A stretch of 64,000 bases of DNA, taken from Hypericum androsaemum. Lineage: Eukaryota; Streptophyta; Magnoliopsida; Malpighiales; Hypericaceae. The stretch spans positions 930,001 to 994,000 of the forward strand of contig OZ023198.1 of NCBI GenBank assembly GCA_963995505.1, read 5' to 3'. Below the pieces are notes generated by a model that searched no databases, had not been told where the DNA came from, and saw nothing but the letters and a program-made list of their open reading frames with translations. The translations under genes and the position numbers were made by a program. Below are positions 1 to 12,530 of the stretch, in pieces (position 1 is the stretch's first letter; every line of letters starts with the position of its first letter).

Positions 1-247
1 TAATTAAGCATTTTTTTTTCATTAGATAAAGCATTTTCCGGGTTTTGTTTGAACTTAAGAAAATCAAAAGTTGATATCCTTGATGACACCATGTATTAGG
101 CAATTCCCGTGGAAATAACAAGTTCTTCCTGGCCAAGTGGTGTAACTGGGGTCCAACGTAATGGCAATTTTCTTAGAAATTGGTCTCTACGGCAGTAAAA
201 ATTCGGAATTGAGCTTAATTTAGCTCAACACTTGTTATACTCTTTCT

Positions 248-870
248 TTTCTTTTTTGGTAGGTAAATAAACTTTATTAAAACGAAAAATAAAAGAAGAA
301 ATAAGAGATAATTACAGAGGAGAAAAGAGAAAAATCAAAACAGACGAGTGAAAAGATCCCACACTACCTAACCCTAAGCAAATCCCAAAATAAATCAAGT
401 TCTTGGTTACCGATATCTTTTAAAGTTCTAGACCAAAATAACCATTCCGTTGTCCGATTATAGATAGAATGCTTGAGAAGCTCGCAATCACATTTTTTTT
501 CCTCAAAGATTACCTTGTTCTGATGCAACCAAATGCCCCAAATGATAGCCCCGAACAAGGAGTACCAGACCTTTTCCATCATTCCACCATGCACCAAACC
601 ACACCAACTAGATAACGCAAACTTAATAGAGATGAAGCCGCTCTAGGCTAGGCCCACTCGTTTCACAAAATGGTCCCAAATGGACCGAGAAAACGGGCAT
701 AAGAGAAGTAGATGATCTGCTGTCTCATTCTCATCAAGACAAAAAGGATATTGCGCCTCCCAAGGTTGAATTCTCTTCATTCTAATCATCAAATCACGTA
801 TCTGAATACGTCCTTGAATTGCTAACCACATGAAACACTCGACCTTCAGAGAGACCGTACCCATCAACAC
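248..870 (-). mobile_element. 5'-truncated LINE remnant with target duplication
   Basis: Reading the minus strand, two frames give pieces of the C-terminal end of a plant non-LTR retrotransposon ORF2. One is a reverse-transcriptase zinc-binding (zf-RVT) segment at 643-870 (ETADHLLLLCPFSRSIWDHF); the other is a short following segment at 364-597 (WGIWLHQNKVIFEEKKCD). The insertion is bounded by a 17-bp direct repeat, CTTGTTATACTCTTTCT, at 231-247 and 871-887. The low-coordinate end is A-rich on the minus strand, as expected for the 3' tail. The frames are separated by stops and the first zinc-finger Cys is replaced by Tyr, so this is a dead 5'-truncated copy. Confidence 0.8.
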
Positions 871-954
871 CTTGTTATACTCTTTCTGTCATTATAAAAA
901 AGATGAGTATATTTGAAGGTATTATATATTCTTCTCTGAGCTACTTAAATTTAA

Positions 955-2531
955 GGGAAAAGTTTACTTTAGTACTCTGTGGTATCACAAATTTTTACTT
1001 ACGTACCATGTGGTTTAAAATGCATAAAACAAGTGCAACTTATTTCAATTTTCATCAACAAGAGGTCCCGGGCAGCTCGGGTAGCTGCCAGAATTTTTTT
1101 ATATGAAACGACGTAGTTTCGTTTCATACGTGGACTGTCACGTCATATATGTCTAAGATGAGTTAATAATGACGTGGCTAGTGGTAAATTATCAAAATAG
1201 TACCATATTTATTTGTAATTTTTTAATTAAACATACCCCAAATCCCTCCTCCTTCCTCCCCATTCGTCTCCTCCTACCTCTCGCCATCACACCCCCAAAC
1301 ATAATTTCATACTCACGATAACAGAAACAGAAGTTGAATTAGACCAAACAAACATAGCCACCAAATCAATATTAAGAAAAACTAAGAAAATTAAATTAAA
1401 AAAAACAAAAAAGTCAACACTAGACCCGCAACCTCTCGAGCAAAAAAATAACGCCGTCATTGACAAAATTAAAGAATAAAAAGAACAACTAAACAAAAAA
1501 AGAGAACAGCTCCCTCGTCCTTCCCTCTCTCTCCACCGCTCCCAACCACCTCGACGGGAACAGCTCCCTCGTCGCCGTGGCACCGCCGCCTCGTATAATA
1601 TCGAACTCTATCGTCGGTACGCGTGTCGAGCACGCTTCATCGGCGTCGGCATTGACCACGGAAGACGACGAGTCCGACGTCGCCGCCGGCGGTGAGCACA
1701 CTCGGCCCAAGGAGAACCCGTGGGGAAGATGGAGAGGAGGAGAGGACGGTGGCGGCTGGTTTGGGACGCGCGTGAGTGTACGGGGCGGGGTCGAAGGGGA
1801 GGCGCGTGGGGCGGAGGAGTACGATCTCGACCCTTTCCCTTTCACGAGCCCCTCCTTACACGGCAGACAGGCGGGAAAGAAGAAGAGGCTATTCCCCGTC
1901 AGGAGCCGAGCCCAGTGGGGCTCTAGCCTCTTCGCTTGCCTCGGCCGCCGGGAACGATTTCTTCAGCAGCGACCTTGAAGTTTGCGAGTTCCCAATTGAA
2001 TTCCTTTCCGTTAGGGTTAGGGTTCGGGTTTCGTGTTTCGTTCGTGTTTTGGTTGAGGATGAATTGGTTGAGTTCATGGGATTCTCGCCGTCTTTAATAG
2101 ATTGAAATTGCGAAATTCAATTATAATCTCTTGCTTGCTTGTTCATATTTGGTTAATCTTTCTTCTTTTTTCAGGTTTCTGGGCGGATGAATTTTTGTAA
2201 AGACAACAAATGAGTGACGTCATTTCTAGATGAATTAGGGGTTCGTGATTTATGAATTTATTTGTTGGCGAGTTCTCGAGTTATTTGTTGGGGGTACTAT
2301 TTTGGTTCTTTATTATAGCCACGTCATTAAAAATGCATCCTTGTTGTTTATGACGTGGCTGTCCACGTAATGAATAAAACTACGTCGCTTTGAAAAAAAA
2401 TCACGGGCAGCTACTCGGAACCTGTTTTTGATAAAAATTGAAATAAGTTGGACCGATTCTATGCATTTTCAACTACAAGGTACGTAAATGAAAATTCGTG
2501 ATACCACAAGATACTAAAGTAAACTTTTCCC
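955..2531. mobile_element. MULE family 1, copy A (non-autonomous, possible Pack-MULE)
   Basis: The ends are inverted repeats beginning GGGAAAAGTTTACTTTAGTA and ending with the complement at 2512-2531. Perfect 9-bp target duplications TAAATTTAA flank them (946-954 and 2532-2540), which is diagnostic of Mutator-like elements. The subterminal GGGCAGCT motif and a GACGTGGC-type motif are also inverted between the arms. The interior (about 1490-2060) is GC-rich, unlike the AT-rich flanks. It contains overlapping open frames on both strands (for example 1577-1978 plus and 1489-1845 minus) but no transposase. The interior looks like captured genic sequence; I cannot name the source. Confidence 0.85.
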
Positions 2532-2656
2532 TAAATTTAAAATAAGAAAATTTGAAGGTATGCAATAATTAATGATGTCCTTCTCTAAAAAAATATAATT
2601 AATGATGTGGTCGTTGCTAAATTCAAAATATAATTTGTCATTTTTGTTTTGTTAAA

Positions 2657-3945
2657 GGATAAATTACTCTCAATTCTTGACTTTTGGTCACTCTTTTCCT
2701 AGGATCCTGACTTTGAAAAATGATTGTCCCGTCCCTAAAATTTTGATGATAATAGATTCTCGAATCTCTGATACCAGAATATTCCATATTATCTGGCGAA
2801 CTCCCACCCTGTCACTTAAAAAAATAATATGTCTTCCTACTTTAACATAGAAGGCATCTCGAACCCCCAAATTCAAGTTCAACTCCAAAATCAATTTAAC
2901 ATAGAAGGCGTCTCGAACCCCCAAATTCAAGGTCACGATCGACCCCAAAATCAATTGAACATCGAAGGCCCCAATCGAGACCCCAAATTCAAGTTCAAGC
3001 TCAACCTCCAAAATCAATTGAACTTGGCAATCGATTCTAATTTCTTGCCCCAATCTAACCCTAGAATTCTAATTGCTTGTCGATTTCTGGAAAAAAATGG
3101 TGTTCTTGGAGCGCCATCCATTGCTGGAAAAAAACATGGTGTTCTTCGAGTTTTAGTTGCTGGAGATGGTGACGGCACTACCGAATCCCGATTTGTCGAG
3201 CAATTGATTCTAAAAGCTGTAGTCGTTGCTGGAAGAGCGGGGACAAGATGTGGGTCGTCGATCCTTGAAGTCGGAGATGACCGAAAGAGCGGGGACGAGG
3301 AGTCCTTGTTGGGTCGTTGTCCTCGAACGGTGGGTTTCTTTCCCTTGAAGGGTCGCCGGCACCAAGCCGAAGCCTCACTTCGTCGGACTCCAAGGAGGAG
3401 CGTCATTAAAATAATTGCTTCTGGAACACAAATGGTTGGATTTTAGTTTCATTGACCTAATTTTAGTTTATAAAGATTTGCTTCTTTTCTTGTTTTCATG
3501 GAGCGACATCAATGGTTTCAGTTTTATTTAGGATTTTGGTGTTCTTAGAATCTGGGTAGGATAATTAGGTGGTTGGGTGATTATTTGAAGGATAAAATTG
3601 GGGTTTTATTGAGTTGGTTCAAATTTTGATTCTCTCTAATTAATTTTGATTTTGATTTTAGTAAAATATAGGTTTGAGTTTTAGTTTTGATTTAAGGTTG
3701 GAGGAAGAAGATGGAGGAGGAGAAAGAAGGAGGCGAAAGAAGGAGGGAAAAGATTTTTTATTTTTAAGTGGGAGGAATATTTTAGTCTTTTTAAGTGAGA
3801 ATTTGCCGGAGAATATGAAATATTCCGGCACCAGGGACTTGAGAGTTTCTAAAATTAAAGATGGGAGATGGTAAAATTATTTTTGAAAATGCAGGGACCC
3901 AAGGGGAGGATGACCAAATACCAGAGACTAAAAGGTAATGTACCA
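2657..3945. mobile_element. MULE family 2, copy A
   Basis: The left arm (GGATAAATTACTCTC, then TTTTGATGATAATAGA) is repeated in inverted orientation at the right end. This is the same subterminal sequence as the family-2 copies at 24928, 30893 and 59086. The 9-bp duplications TTTGTTAAA lie at 2648-2656 and 3946-3954; the right terminus is slightly degenerate. The interior (2830-3450) starts with about three tandem units of roughly 57 bp containing AACATAGAAGGC and CCCCAAATTCAAG. It then has a moderately GC-rich stretch with open frames on both strands. No transposase is visible and the source of the interior is unknown. Confidence 0.75.
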
Positions 3946-3954
3946 TTTGTTAAA

Positions 3955-5593
3955 TGTTATTGTCGTGATCAACCATTTCTTTCTGGTGAATACTCACTTG
4001 CAACTATCCCCCTCTATTCTTTCTAATATTTGACTGAATAGAGAAAATGAATGATTTTTTTAAAGGTAAATGAATGATTGATACAAAAAGAATCTTAGAA
4101 TAACATTTAACCAAATAACAATAACGGTAAAATATTTTTTTAAATAACAGGACCGAATCATTGATTAGTACATATACAAGGATCCGAGGAAATTCCTCGG
4201 TGCTTTTCTATCCGAATGAATAGATTGTTTTTAATAGGTTTACAGCAGGAAAAAATTGACTTTTTTGCAGAAAGGGTTACCAAATCTATTTTAAAAAGGC
4301 GTATGTGCACTGAATGAGATTACTTTGAGTCAGAAAGGAACACTAATGAACTGAGGTTGCTCCATGGTCCAACCATCAATTTACCTTCCATTTATACCGA
4401 AGAAGACCTTCTTTTTTTATTAAAGGTTATTTTAGTGAAAAATGACTAAACTTATTTCAAGTTAACCATTTCCATCATTGCCAGATCTCAGAAACAAAGA
4501 ATTAAGCAACTGATAAAAATCAAAATCAAGTTGAATAATAATTAATAGGATTTGGTTCAGTAGTAAGGATTTTCTAGATGTTGGGTTTAAGTCTCACGAA
4601 TGAAAAAGATACAACTAAGAGAGTCCCCACTAAATAGAATGTGATAACGCTCGACTCCGAGCAAACTTTAAAACAATAAATTAATTAGATAAATGAACAA
4701 CTATCTGGTGAATTCAACAACAACATCGTTGACTACCGAACTTGCTGCTCGTTAAACAAGAATTAGATCACCTTGGATTCCAAAACATCCCATAATCATT
4801 TGCTTAGCATCTGACAGGTGTACAGAACCAATTTAATTAAGCAAGCTAGGAGTAGTTCAATTAGTAATAATCTGCTGAGCTCATACATCAAAGGTCTTGG
4901 AAATTGCAGCCCCATCTTCAACACAATTCCCAAAATCCTCCCCACCTCAACCCATCATCACATGCATCAGCAATGTACTCTCATATACAGACATTCAGAA
5001 AAAATAGTAACAATTTTGAGTTTAAAATTTACGATTATAGAATATATTATCGAAAGAATAACTTTATGTATAGAATTCGATTGTAAATAATATAATTTTA
5101 CTCGTAAAAACTCCAAAGTGAGAGAGAAGGTGGGAGGGAGAGAAATAGTTATCTAACTAAAAACTATGAGTTGATTGGAGATGCCTCCAGATGGGAAAAT
5201 TATTGGGCATGTGTTATATGAGCGAAAGCCAATCTGTCTCTGTCCATTTATGCCCACTTGTTCTCCTCCTTGATTACAGCTGGAGCTAACTTCCAACTTC
5301 TTCATTGGGCCCCACTCCATCCCTTTCTCAAACCCAATCAACTAACACTCTCCTCCTTCTATGTTCTTTTTTGTTAAATAAAGTTTGATAGTATTAATCT
5401 TTAATTATTGCATTCTTACCAAAAAAGATTAATTATGATTGAGATTGGTAACACTATAAGGTAGTAGACAAAAAAAAAAGAACACACATATTATTATCTT
5501 TGTAAAATTTCTGCAAAAGGACTGTTTCAACAAATAAAAAAAAGTTAGCAATAATTTACTTGACTTTCGTCAACATTTCTTTTTATTTCTCTT
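3955..5593. other. intergenic, nothing firm
   Basis: AT-rich spacer downstream of the DUF868 gene. A stretch near 4550-4640 has weak resemblance to a tRNA-derived SINE head (GGTTCAGTAGTAAGG followed by GGGTTTAAGTCTC), but no A tail or target duplication could be read. The short open frames here have no recognisable composition. Confidence 0.4.
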
Positions 5594-6538
5594 TCATTCC
5601 ACCTTCCAAGCATAAAGAAACAGGCAAAACTCGGCTGCCCCACCAGCACCAACCCCGTCCAGCGACCCGGACCTCCCTGTCTGAGACGACGAGGACGAAC
5701 CCGACACCGTACTCGAGGCGGAAAACGACGACCATATCGGCTTGATGATAAACAAAGCGTGCCTCAGACCAGGGCTAAACAACCAGTCATGGACATCCCA
5801 ATAGAACTCGAGCTTCAACTTCTTGAAACGGATGGACTCATTACCTCTGAACTTCCATTGCAAATGCTTCACGTGGATCGCCAAGTGCCCGTCGATCCTT
5901 ATCTCCATTTCCGGCTCAACCCCATCAAAAACACAGTTCCCGCTCATGTTCCCGCTGATGTTCTTGCACTCTATAGAGATCTCGTGTAGTCTACCCTTCT
6001 CGTGGAACTTAACCCTAGTGGAGAACTTCTTCTTGCCAAAAACATGCTCCTTTCTCGATACGAGGATTGGGTCGATAAGAGCTGGCCGGCACCCAGTTCG
6101 TTTATACGCGTCTTTCTTCATGTCCCCGACCAGCAACACCACCTCCTCGTCGCATACGACGGCCACGTAGTACTCGGAGCTCGGCTCGGTCTCGCCGTTG
6201 AACTTGGCTGCCTTTAGGTCCCAGTAGACGTCCACCGGCTTGTACCCATCAACCACGAAGCGCTTGGACCCGAGCTTCCTCCAGAAGTACCAGGGCTTTA
6301 GCTCCACCTTGCAGGTGTATTGGGTCTCTCCTTCTGGGCCTTCGACCGAGACGGAGAGGCCGTGGAGGAGCGAGTTCTTGCACCATGTGATGGTGATCAG
6401 GCGGCACTGGTCGGCTATCTTTGTCCGGTACGAGGACATGAACACGCTCTGTCCGGAGCGTGTCACCGCGGCCGGGTCGTCCGCCGGCTTCTCCCCCGAC
6501 GAGAAGCAGGCCGGGATCCCGATCGGGTGGTCCTGCAT
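5594..6538 (-). CDS. DUF868 family protein
   Basis: Single-exon gene of 314 residues beginning at the ATG at 6538 (MQDHPIGIPACF). It is recognised as the plant-specific DUF868 family, whose biochemical role is not known. Family-typical blocks are KNSLLHGLSVSVEG near residue 55, the WYFWRKLGSKRF/DVYWDLKAAKF core near 85-112, EYYVAVVCDEEVVLLVGD near 125, and KKFSTRVKFHEKGRLHEISIEC near 170 (abridged). The C-terminus is a Ser-rich tail after a YWDVHDWLFSPG segment. No transmembrane segment or clear signal peptide is visible. The length is normal for the family and the frame is intact, so the gene is probably functional. A GA microsatellite lies about 130 bp upstream of the start. It stands alone, with no co-regulated neighbour evident. 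Confidence 0.9.
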   Translation of the reverse strand: MQDHPIGIPACFSSGEKPADDPAAVTRSGQSVFMSSYRTKIADQCRLITITWCKNSLLHGLSVSVEGPEGETQYTCKVELKPWYFWRKLGSKRFVVDGYKPVDVYWDLKAAKFNGETEPSSEYYVAVVCDEEVVLLVGDMKKDAYKRTGCRPALIDPILVSRKEHVFGKKKFSTRVKFHEKGRLHEISIECKNISGNMSGNCVFDGVEPEMEIRIDGHLAIHVKHLQWKFRGNESIRFKKLKLEFYWDVHDWLFSPGLRHALFIIKPIWSSFSASSTVSGSSSSSQTGRSGSLDGVGAGGAAEFCLFLYAWKVE

Positions 6539-6670
6539 TGTGGATCAGAAGGAGGAGTGGTGGTCAGTTTGAAATGGGGGCTGCCAGTTATTTAGAGAGC
6601 TAAGAGGGAAGGAAGAAGGGGGCTTGGAAGTGGGAAACAGGATGAGAGGAAGTGAGCTGGAAAGAAATGG

Positions 6671-6691
6671 GAGAGAGAGAGAGAGAGAGAG
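6671..6691. repeat. (GA)n microsatellite upstream of DUF868 gene
   Basis: Run of GA dinucleotides (CT on the gene strand), 133-153 bp before the DUF868 start codon. It lies in the likely 5' UTR or core promoter. Confidence 0.85.
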
Positions 6692-6739
6692 GGAGAGATT
6701 GATCTTGGTGATCACAAGATGCATATAGGGAATCACACA

Positions 6740-9700
6740 AGATGCCAGAGGTTTTCATTGGCTGCATTTAGATTGGGAGTAAACAAGTGTAATTTTTCTA
6801 AGAGAGAAAATATTTGGCACTATATTTTATTTAGTCAAACATTATCAGGGCTATACGGAAGACGGTTTTTTCAATATTAGTTTTTACGAATGCTTGAAAT
6901 ATATATGTTCACCTCTTTAAATTAGTAAACTTTTTATGCTGTTAAACACCCTTGGTTATTCTCCTCTCTTTATTATAATAAATAACTTTCTTTTGTTTTC
7001 CATTTGCTCCATTGACCTGATATATATAACTACCGAAATAAGTTATAGTATCAATCGGTTGATTCTAAGAATATCAAAAAACTATAAATAATTTGGAAAC
7101 AATAAAAGTCCTTGTTTTATTTATCAAAATTCAACCAATTATAACAAATAGAGCAACTCCTACTTCTAAGGAACAAAAATAAACCTATTAAGTAAAATAC
7201 TATCATAAATCAAAGTCCTACTAATAATAATCTAAAATTATAGATAATTAATACATATATTGCCATTCTTTATCTCCATCAATAACTCTTCAACATCTGC
7301 TGATTTGGAATCCCTCAATCTGTAGGTGCCCGCGGGAGATGATTCTGGTACGAATGAAGGTTGAGAATGACATGTGATACTTCATAGAATTTGGGAAATT
7401 TTGTTTGGAATTAATATCTATTGTATATAAAGAGTTTTTATGTAGATTTATATAATTCAATGACGTATCCATGATGGGTATTCAAGTAATTATTAATTAT
7501 TCACAATTTTGAACAATTGTGTTACAAATTAAGTCTTAACATATAAATTATCTCGTGACACTTGTCATACGAGTTTCCGACATGTAACAAACTAATTGAC
7601 TATGTAACAAACTAATTGACTAAGTTACCACAAAATTTATAATGTGGACATAGAAAAATTTGAAGGAATTGACCAGTTTTTTTTGGTGAGATTTAAATTG
7701 TTTCCACAATTTCGGATCTTAGACGGTCATGGGATTCGATCTTCCCACCTCATGCTTAATGACTGACACCGTATCCATCAAACCATACATGAGTTGGTAG
7801 GGAATTGACCAGTTTGAGACCCTTTTTTAAATATATTTATCATTATTAAATCTTATTCTAAGTTTTATCCGGGTATTCAGATAATTTAAATTGAAAAATA
7901 TCTTTTAAATTTCTAATAAAGTGCTATATTATCATTGATATACAACAAACTTCACCGTAACTCTTTCAAACCAATTTAAAGTAGTCTATATCAAAAAAAA
8001 CCTTTGAATTGTATTACAACACATCTCAAAAATTACAAAAAAACATATTTACAAAAATTCAAATACCAAAATTATCCTAAATTTGTTTTGTAATTATTTT
8101 CTGTCATTATTTTTTTTTTCAATTTCTGTTTTGTCCTCAAATTTCTATAATACTTATGGATTTTTTTTTCTGATTTTGAGAATCGTATACTAACTTCCGT
8201 GGAACATTTTACAATATTTTTTTGAAAGATATGTTGGTTTTCTTTTTTTTTTTTGGTTATCCCATCCTATTTTGTCTATCCATTGAATCGTCAGATTTTA
8301 AAATAGTGCTTTCAACTTTAAAAAAATATCCAATCTAAAACCTTAAAGGTGAGTAGCTACTCTCGCAACTTTCACGGTGGAATTTTCTCCAACACTATTT
8401 GACTAATATATAAAATTCACTTGCAAGTATCTATCGTATTTAATTTTAAATTCTATTTTGCACTTGATGGTAATTATTAGGACTATAGTTCCTTAAACTA
8501 CACATTTCAATGCACGGTCAAACCCATATTTCACCAGATCTGAAGCATAGATTTCGACGTGCACAGGGAAACGTTCCTCGGCCACAGGCAGCTGCACATG
8601 AACTAATTTTTTGGGGGGTAAAATGCTATGAACTGTTGAACATAAGAGAGAATATAAATAATAAAGGATCAGAATAGTAAGTTTTCCCATGTGGACTACC
8701 TATTTACTTATTTATTAATCCTTTGACATGTACCTTACATGATTAAAGTGCAGCTGTATTAACTTTTATATGACTTGATTAGCAGTAGGACGGGAATCTA
8801 TAGATTGGAAATACTTAGCAGCAGAATATGAGGTATCATGGCTGCTGTCGTAGATCTGGTCCAACCTCAGTTCGGTTCAGGACAAAAACATGTAGGTTTT
8901 TGTTTGGAAATGGAGGGGCAATACCTGATTATAAATACGAAAATAAAAAATATAATTTTATCCTACAGAACATCTTATTTGTAACGTAGCCTCCAAACTA
9001 AAAGTCTCTTAAGCTCATCCATTTGATGGCTACTATTTGGCGCGGGATTCCTCTTTCGAAAAATATGTAGGTTTGCAAGTCATAGGGCATCTGCTTGAAT
9101 ATTAAAATAAAATAGTACAGACCAATGAGAGTTGGTACAAGTGATAAAAATTTAAATTTTTTTTTAAAATTCTTGGATTCTAGTCACACGAATATATAAA
9201 TATTATTAGAAATCATCCTAAAATACGATCCGATAATATTCAGGAACATACACTAAAAAAACAGTACACAACTTCTGGGTAAAAAGGTTGAAAGACATTT
9301 ACAAATTGTAATAGTAAGATCAGTCCATCGATTATGTTTAACTCTTAACGGTAGACTAAGTCTTCCGATAAATAAAATAGTACACTAAAAAAATTCATGT
9401 AAGTGGACCACATTGTAATGTTGTCTGCAATTATTGTGGCAAAATATATGCATTCAAGTCCGACGGAGGTTTACCAAGATGTAAAGATAAAAATCCAAGG
9501 GAATATGGTTTGTCCCGTTCGTAGCTACCGTTTAATACCGGATAAAACAAATTTTGATTTTCGTTTCTCCTACAACGGACCCGGAAGAGGGAGGACATGC
9601 CAAGTTTCAACTTGGGATCATGTCTTCTTAGAACTATTTCAGATGTACTATATAATTTCGGTAATAATATGCCATTTTAGTTGGAAAATGCAGTCTGATA

Positions 9701-10223
9701 TTTGAGATAGTATAAATGATCAAGGAGTGGTAAACTCAAATATTCGGGTTTTAACCCTACTACATCTTCTTTATTTCATTACTCCGGCCAAAAAAATAAA
9801 GAAATTATATTGCCCAAAAAATATAGTGCGGACGCCTTAGAATTTTAATATCTAATCTTAAAAATCTTAAAGCAAATGGGTAGGTGAATTTCAATTATGA
9901 ATTAGGCACGGAGTGAACCATTCTAATATCATACATGAACTTTCATATCCAACCTATTTTTTTAAGATAATTGGATGATGAACTTTTTACACTTATTAAC
10001 TTACCTCACACTTTTGCACAAAGCGACGTAGAATTCTCAACACGAAAATCTACCAAGACCAATATCTTCTCTCGTTCTACTCTAGGCCCAAGCCCACTTA
10101 AAACAAACCACTCCATTTCTCCCTCCTCTACAAGGGCATTTTGGTCCTAACGAAATCTTCTTCCAAAACCCCCCACCAAATTCAAGGGTTCTTCGCGGAG
10201 GCACCAACAAGAGAGAACGAGAA
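6740..10223. other. long intergenic AT-rich region
   Basis: I read no gene here. The region is AT-rich with scattered short open frames that show no family features (for example 8493-8690 minus, 9403-9705 plus). A short direct repeat of ACAAACTAATTGACTA occurs near 7589-7622. The last 150 bp would be the promoter and 5' UTR of the L19 gene. Confidence 0.5.
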
Positions 10224-11347
10224 ATGCAGTCCTTGATCAGGAGCTTAGTCCAAAGACAAATCCTTAACCCCTCGCTAATCTCTCGCTTCAAGCCCCTAAA
10301 CCCTAGTCCCACCGGGTTGGGAAATCATGAGAGGTTGGGGTTGTTGCGGGTAAGGAGCATGTCCACGGACGTGGCGAGTGGCTCCGTCGCTGTGTCGGGT
10401 GGGGCCCCTCCCCCGAAGATCAAGTTCAAGAGGCTGGATAAAACCGCAAGGCATATAATGCAGGTAATCCATTCTTTTTTTACCAACTTATTGCTTTAAA
10501 TTTTTGGATTGGATATGAAGATTCTAATATGGTTTTAGAGAAGGTTATCCGATGGGTCTCGTCTGAGAAAGCGTGTTGAGAATATCAAATAGTTTAGTGC
10601 AAGAGTTGGGGTAAGTTTATAAGTGTGAAAAATTCACCGACCCATTGTGTTGAATGTGGTGAGATGTTGCAGATTCTCGATAAGGAGGCGGTCGAGGAAG
10701 TCAAAGGGGCGCGGGAACTGCCTGATATACGCCCTGGTTACATTGTTCAACTCAAAGTGGTCTGTTTCGGATGCAATCTTTTTGAACTCGTTCTGTTTCG
10801 CTCGCTTGGTTTATTTGGTTTGACGCGCGTTTGCTGAGCAGGAAGTGCCCGAGAACAAGAGACGTACGACGGTTATAAAGGGCATTGTCATAGCCAGACG
10901 CAATGCCGGTCTGAACACTACTTTTCGAATAAGGAGGTTGGTGGCTGGAGTCGGTATCGAATCTCTGTTCCCTCTGTAAGTGATTTGGATTCATTTTTTA
11001 ATGTCCGTCCTCCCGTTTTTCGATTACGTCTGGTTGTGGTGTTGACATTGTGCTTGCAGTGCAGCTGCTAAGCATTTACTCTCTTTCTTGGGTATCCATA
11101 TCCATTAGGGTGCTTATTCTCTTTTCTTTTAGTCCGAACAATTATTATTATCGGGATATTTGGAATGCTCTTACACCCCGCGGTTGTATAATTATCCTCT
11201 TAGTTTGTTTGGATGACTAAGGACGGTATCTGGAATAACAGATACTCGCCAAACATTAAGGAGATGAAGGTGCTGGAGAAGAAAAAAGTTAGGCGGGCCA
11301 AGCTATACTATCTAAGAGACAAGATGAATGCACTGAAGAAGCATTAG
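10224..11347 (+). CDS. ribosomal protein bL19, organellar (mitochondrial type)
   Basis: Four exons read by eye: 10224-10463, 10673-10759, 10842-10975 and 11242-11347, giving 188 residues. The introns start GTAATC, GTCTGT and GTAAGT and end in AG; phases agree. The first exon has an N-terminal extension rich in Arg, Ser and Leu ([12 protein letters not shown]), typical of a mitochondrial presequence. Residues from about 73 on match bacterial-type L19: [69 protein letters not shown] and the basic C-terminus [18 protein letters not shown]. bL19 sits at the subunit interface of the large ribosomal subunit. Targeting is inferred from the presequence; a plastid destination is not excluded. The frame is intact, so the gene is probably functional. 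Confidence 0.9.
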
Positions 11348-11799
11348 TAGAAAGTATAGTCATTCCTTTGTGGCAAATGGCTGTTCCTGATCATGCCGGT
11401 TTTTGAGCTACCTGATTTTTTCTTTACCTTTCCTATCACTGGTTATGCATAATTGCTGCTTTACTTGTTCAACTGCCCGAATACAGTTACCTGTGTGCAG
11501 TAACTCGAATGATGTAAACCGCTTGTGCCCTCTTGGAAGAAGAATTATATGAGCAGTAAAGTTGGCTCTGATTTTACCTATTACTACAAAACTTGTCCTT
11601 ACTTTTGAATTATCTGTATCTAACTGCTTAAGTTCCCAGCCTGCTCTTGTTATCTTGATTGAGATGCACATTTGAACCCCGGATTTCAGTCAGATGTGCA
11701 TGATGTTGTTGTCTTCATGTCTCCGTCGTCGTTGTCATAATAGATTGGAGAAATATGTTGTTTCTAACAATGAGAATTCGCTTTCTTTCTTATGGATCT

Positions 11800-12530
11800 T
11801 TAGAATTGGATGCAGTTGGGAGAATTCCTCTCCCTAGAAGAGACTCAGTTAGAGGAGACTTATAATGTTAACCCTTTTGGCCAGCTACCTTTACCATGAA
11901 TGTCATTGATAAACATGATGCTGTATCCGTTAACCGCCGGTCTGTGTTTTTGCTAGTGAACCTGCAGCCTTTGCTAGTGAATCCTCTCCTTCATCAGGAA
12001 GTCCTAGTAATCATGTGGGAGAAGACTCGGACTGGGAAGAAGTTTCTCAAGCGGAGACAGGAGATACTATTGAACCAAATATGGACCCGGTTGTTCGGAA
12101 ACTTGAAGGCTTTCTGGAAAAAGCATAAAGCGGAACTTGAGGAACTCCAGAGGATGCATAAATCAGAACTCTCTGATTTCTTGAATGAACTCCCTCCTGA
12201 AATTCGTGAAAGGGTTCCTATGGGTACCTTCTATTGGTTTTGGATGTCATCTGGTTGCTTGAAGGATAACCAGTCACGAAATCTGAAACGATATCTGTAT
12301 CGGTGCGAGGATCGTGAAATTCATGGCAGAATCGATGCCACTGGCTAATGTTCAAAGAAATCTCCTGTCTGCTGAGAGGCAATACAAGAGTTGGTATGGC
12401 ATTGCTGTGATCATGCAAATTCCGAGGAACAATTGTGCGGATTTTCGAAGATCATGCGCGGGACAAACGTTCATCGACGCCATACATTCGATGAATCAGC
12501 TTCGTTGTCATGCTGCAGTGAGATAGTCTG
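11800..12530 (+). pseudogene. frameshifted coding relic, family unknown
   Basis: Coding-like sequence that changes frame at least twice. One frame reads MQLGEFLSLEETQLEE then NVNPFGQLPLP and hits a stop near 11898. A second frame reads SSPSSGSPSNHVGEDSDWEE then VVRKLEGFLEKA and stops near 12128. A third frame continues AELEELQRMHKSELSDFLNE and LPPEIRERV. A further piece near 12345-12430 reads NVQRNLLSAERQYKSWYG. The joins look natural, so this is probably a decayed gene or retrocopy. The acidic and coiled-coil character is clear, but I do not recognise the family. It lies directly downstream of the L19 gene on the same strand. Confidence 0.5.

Noticed and set aside
4550..4640. Possible tRNA-derived SINE
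   Set aside because: The A-box and B-box likeness is weak, and no tail or target duplication could be read.
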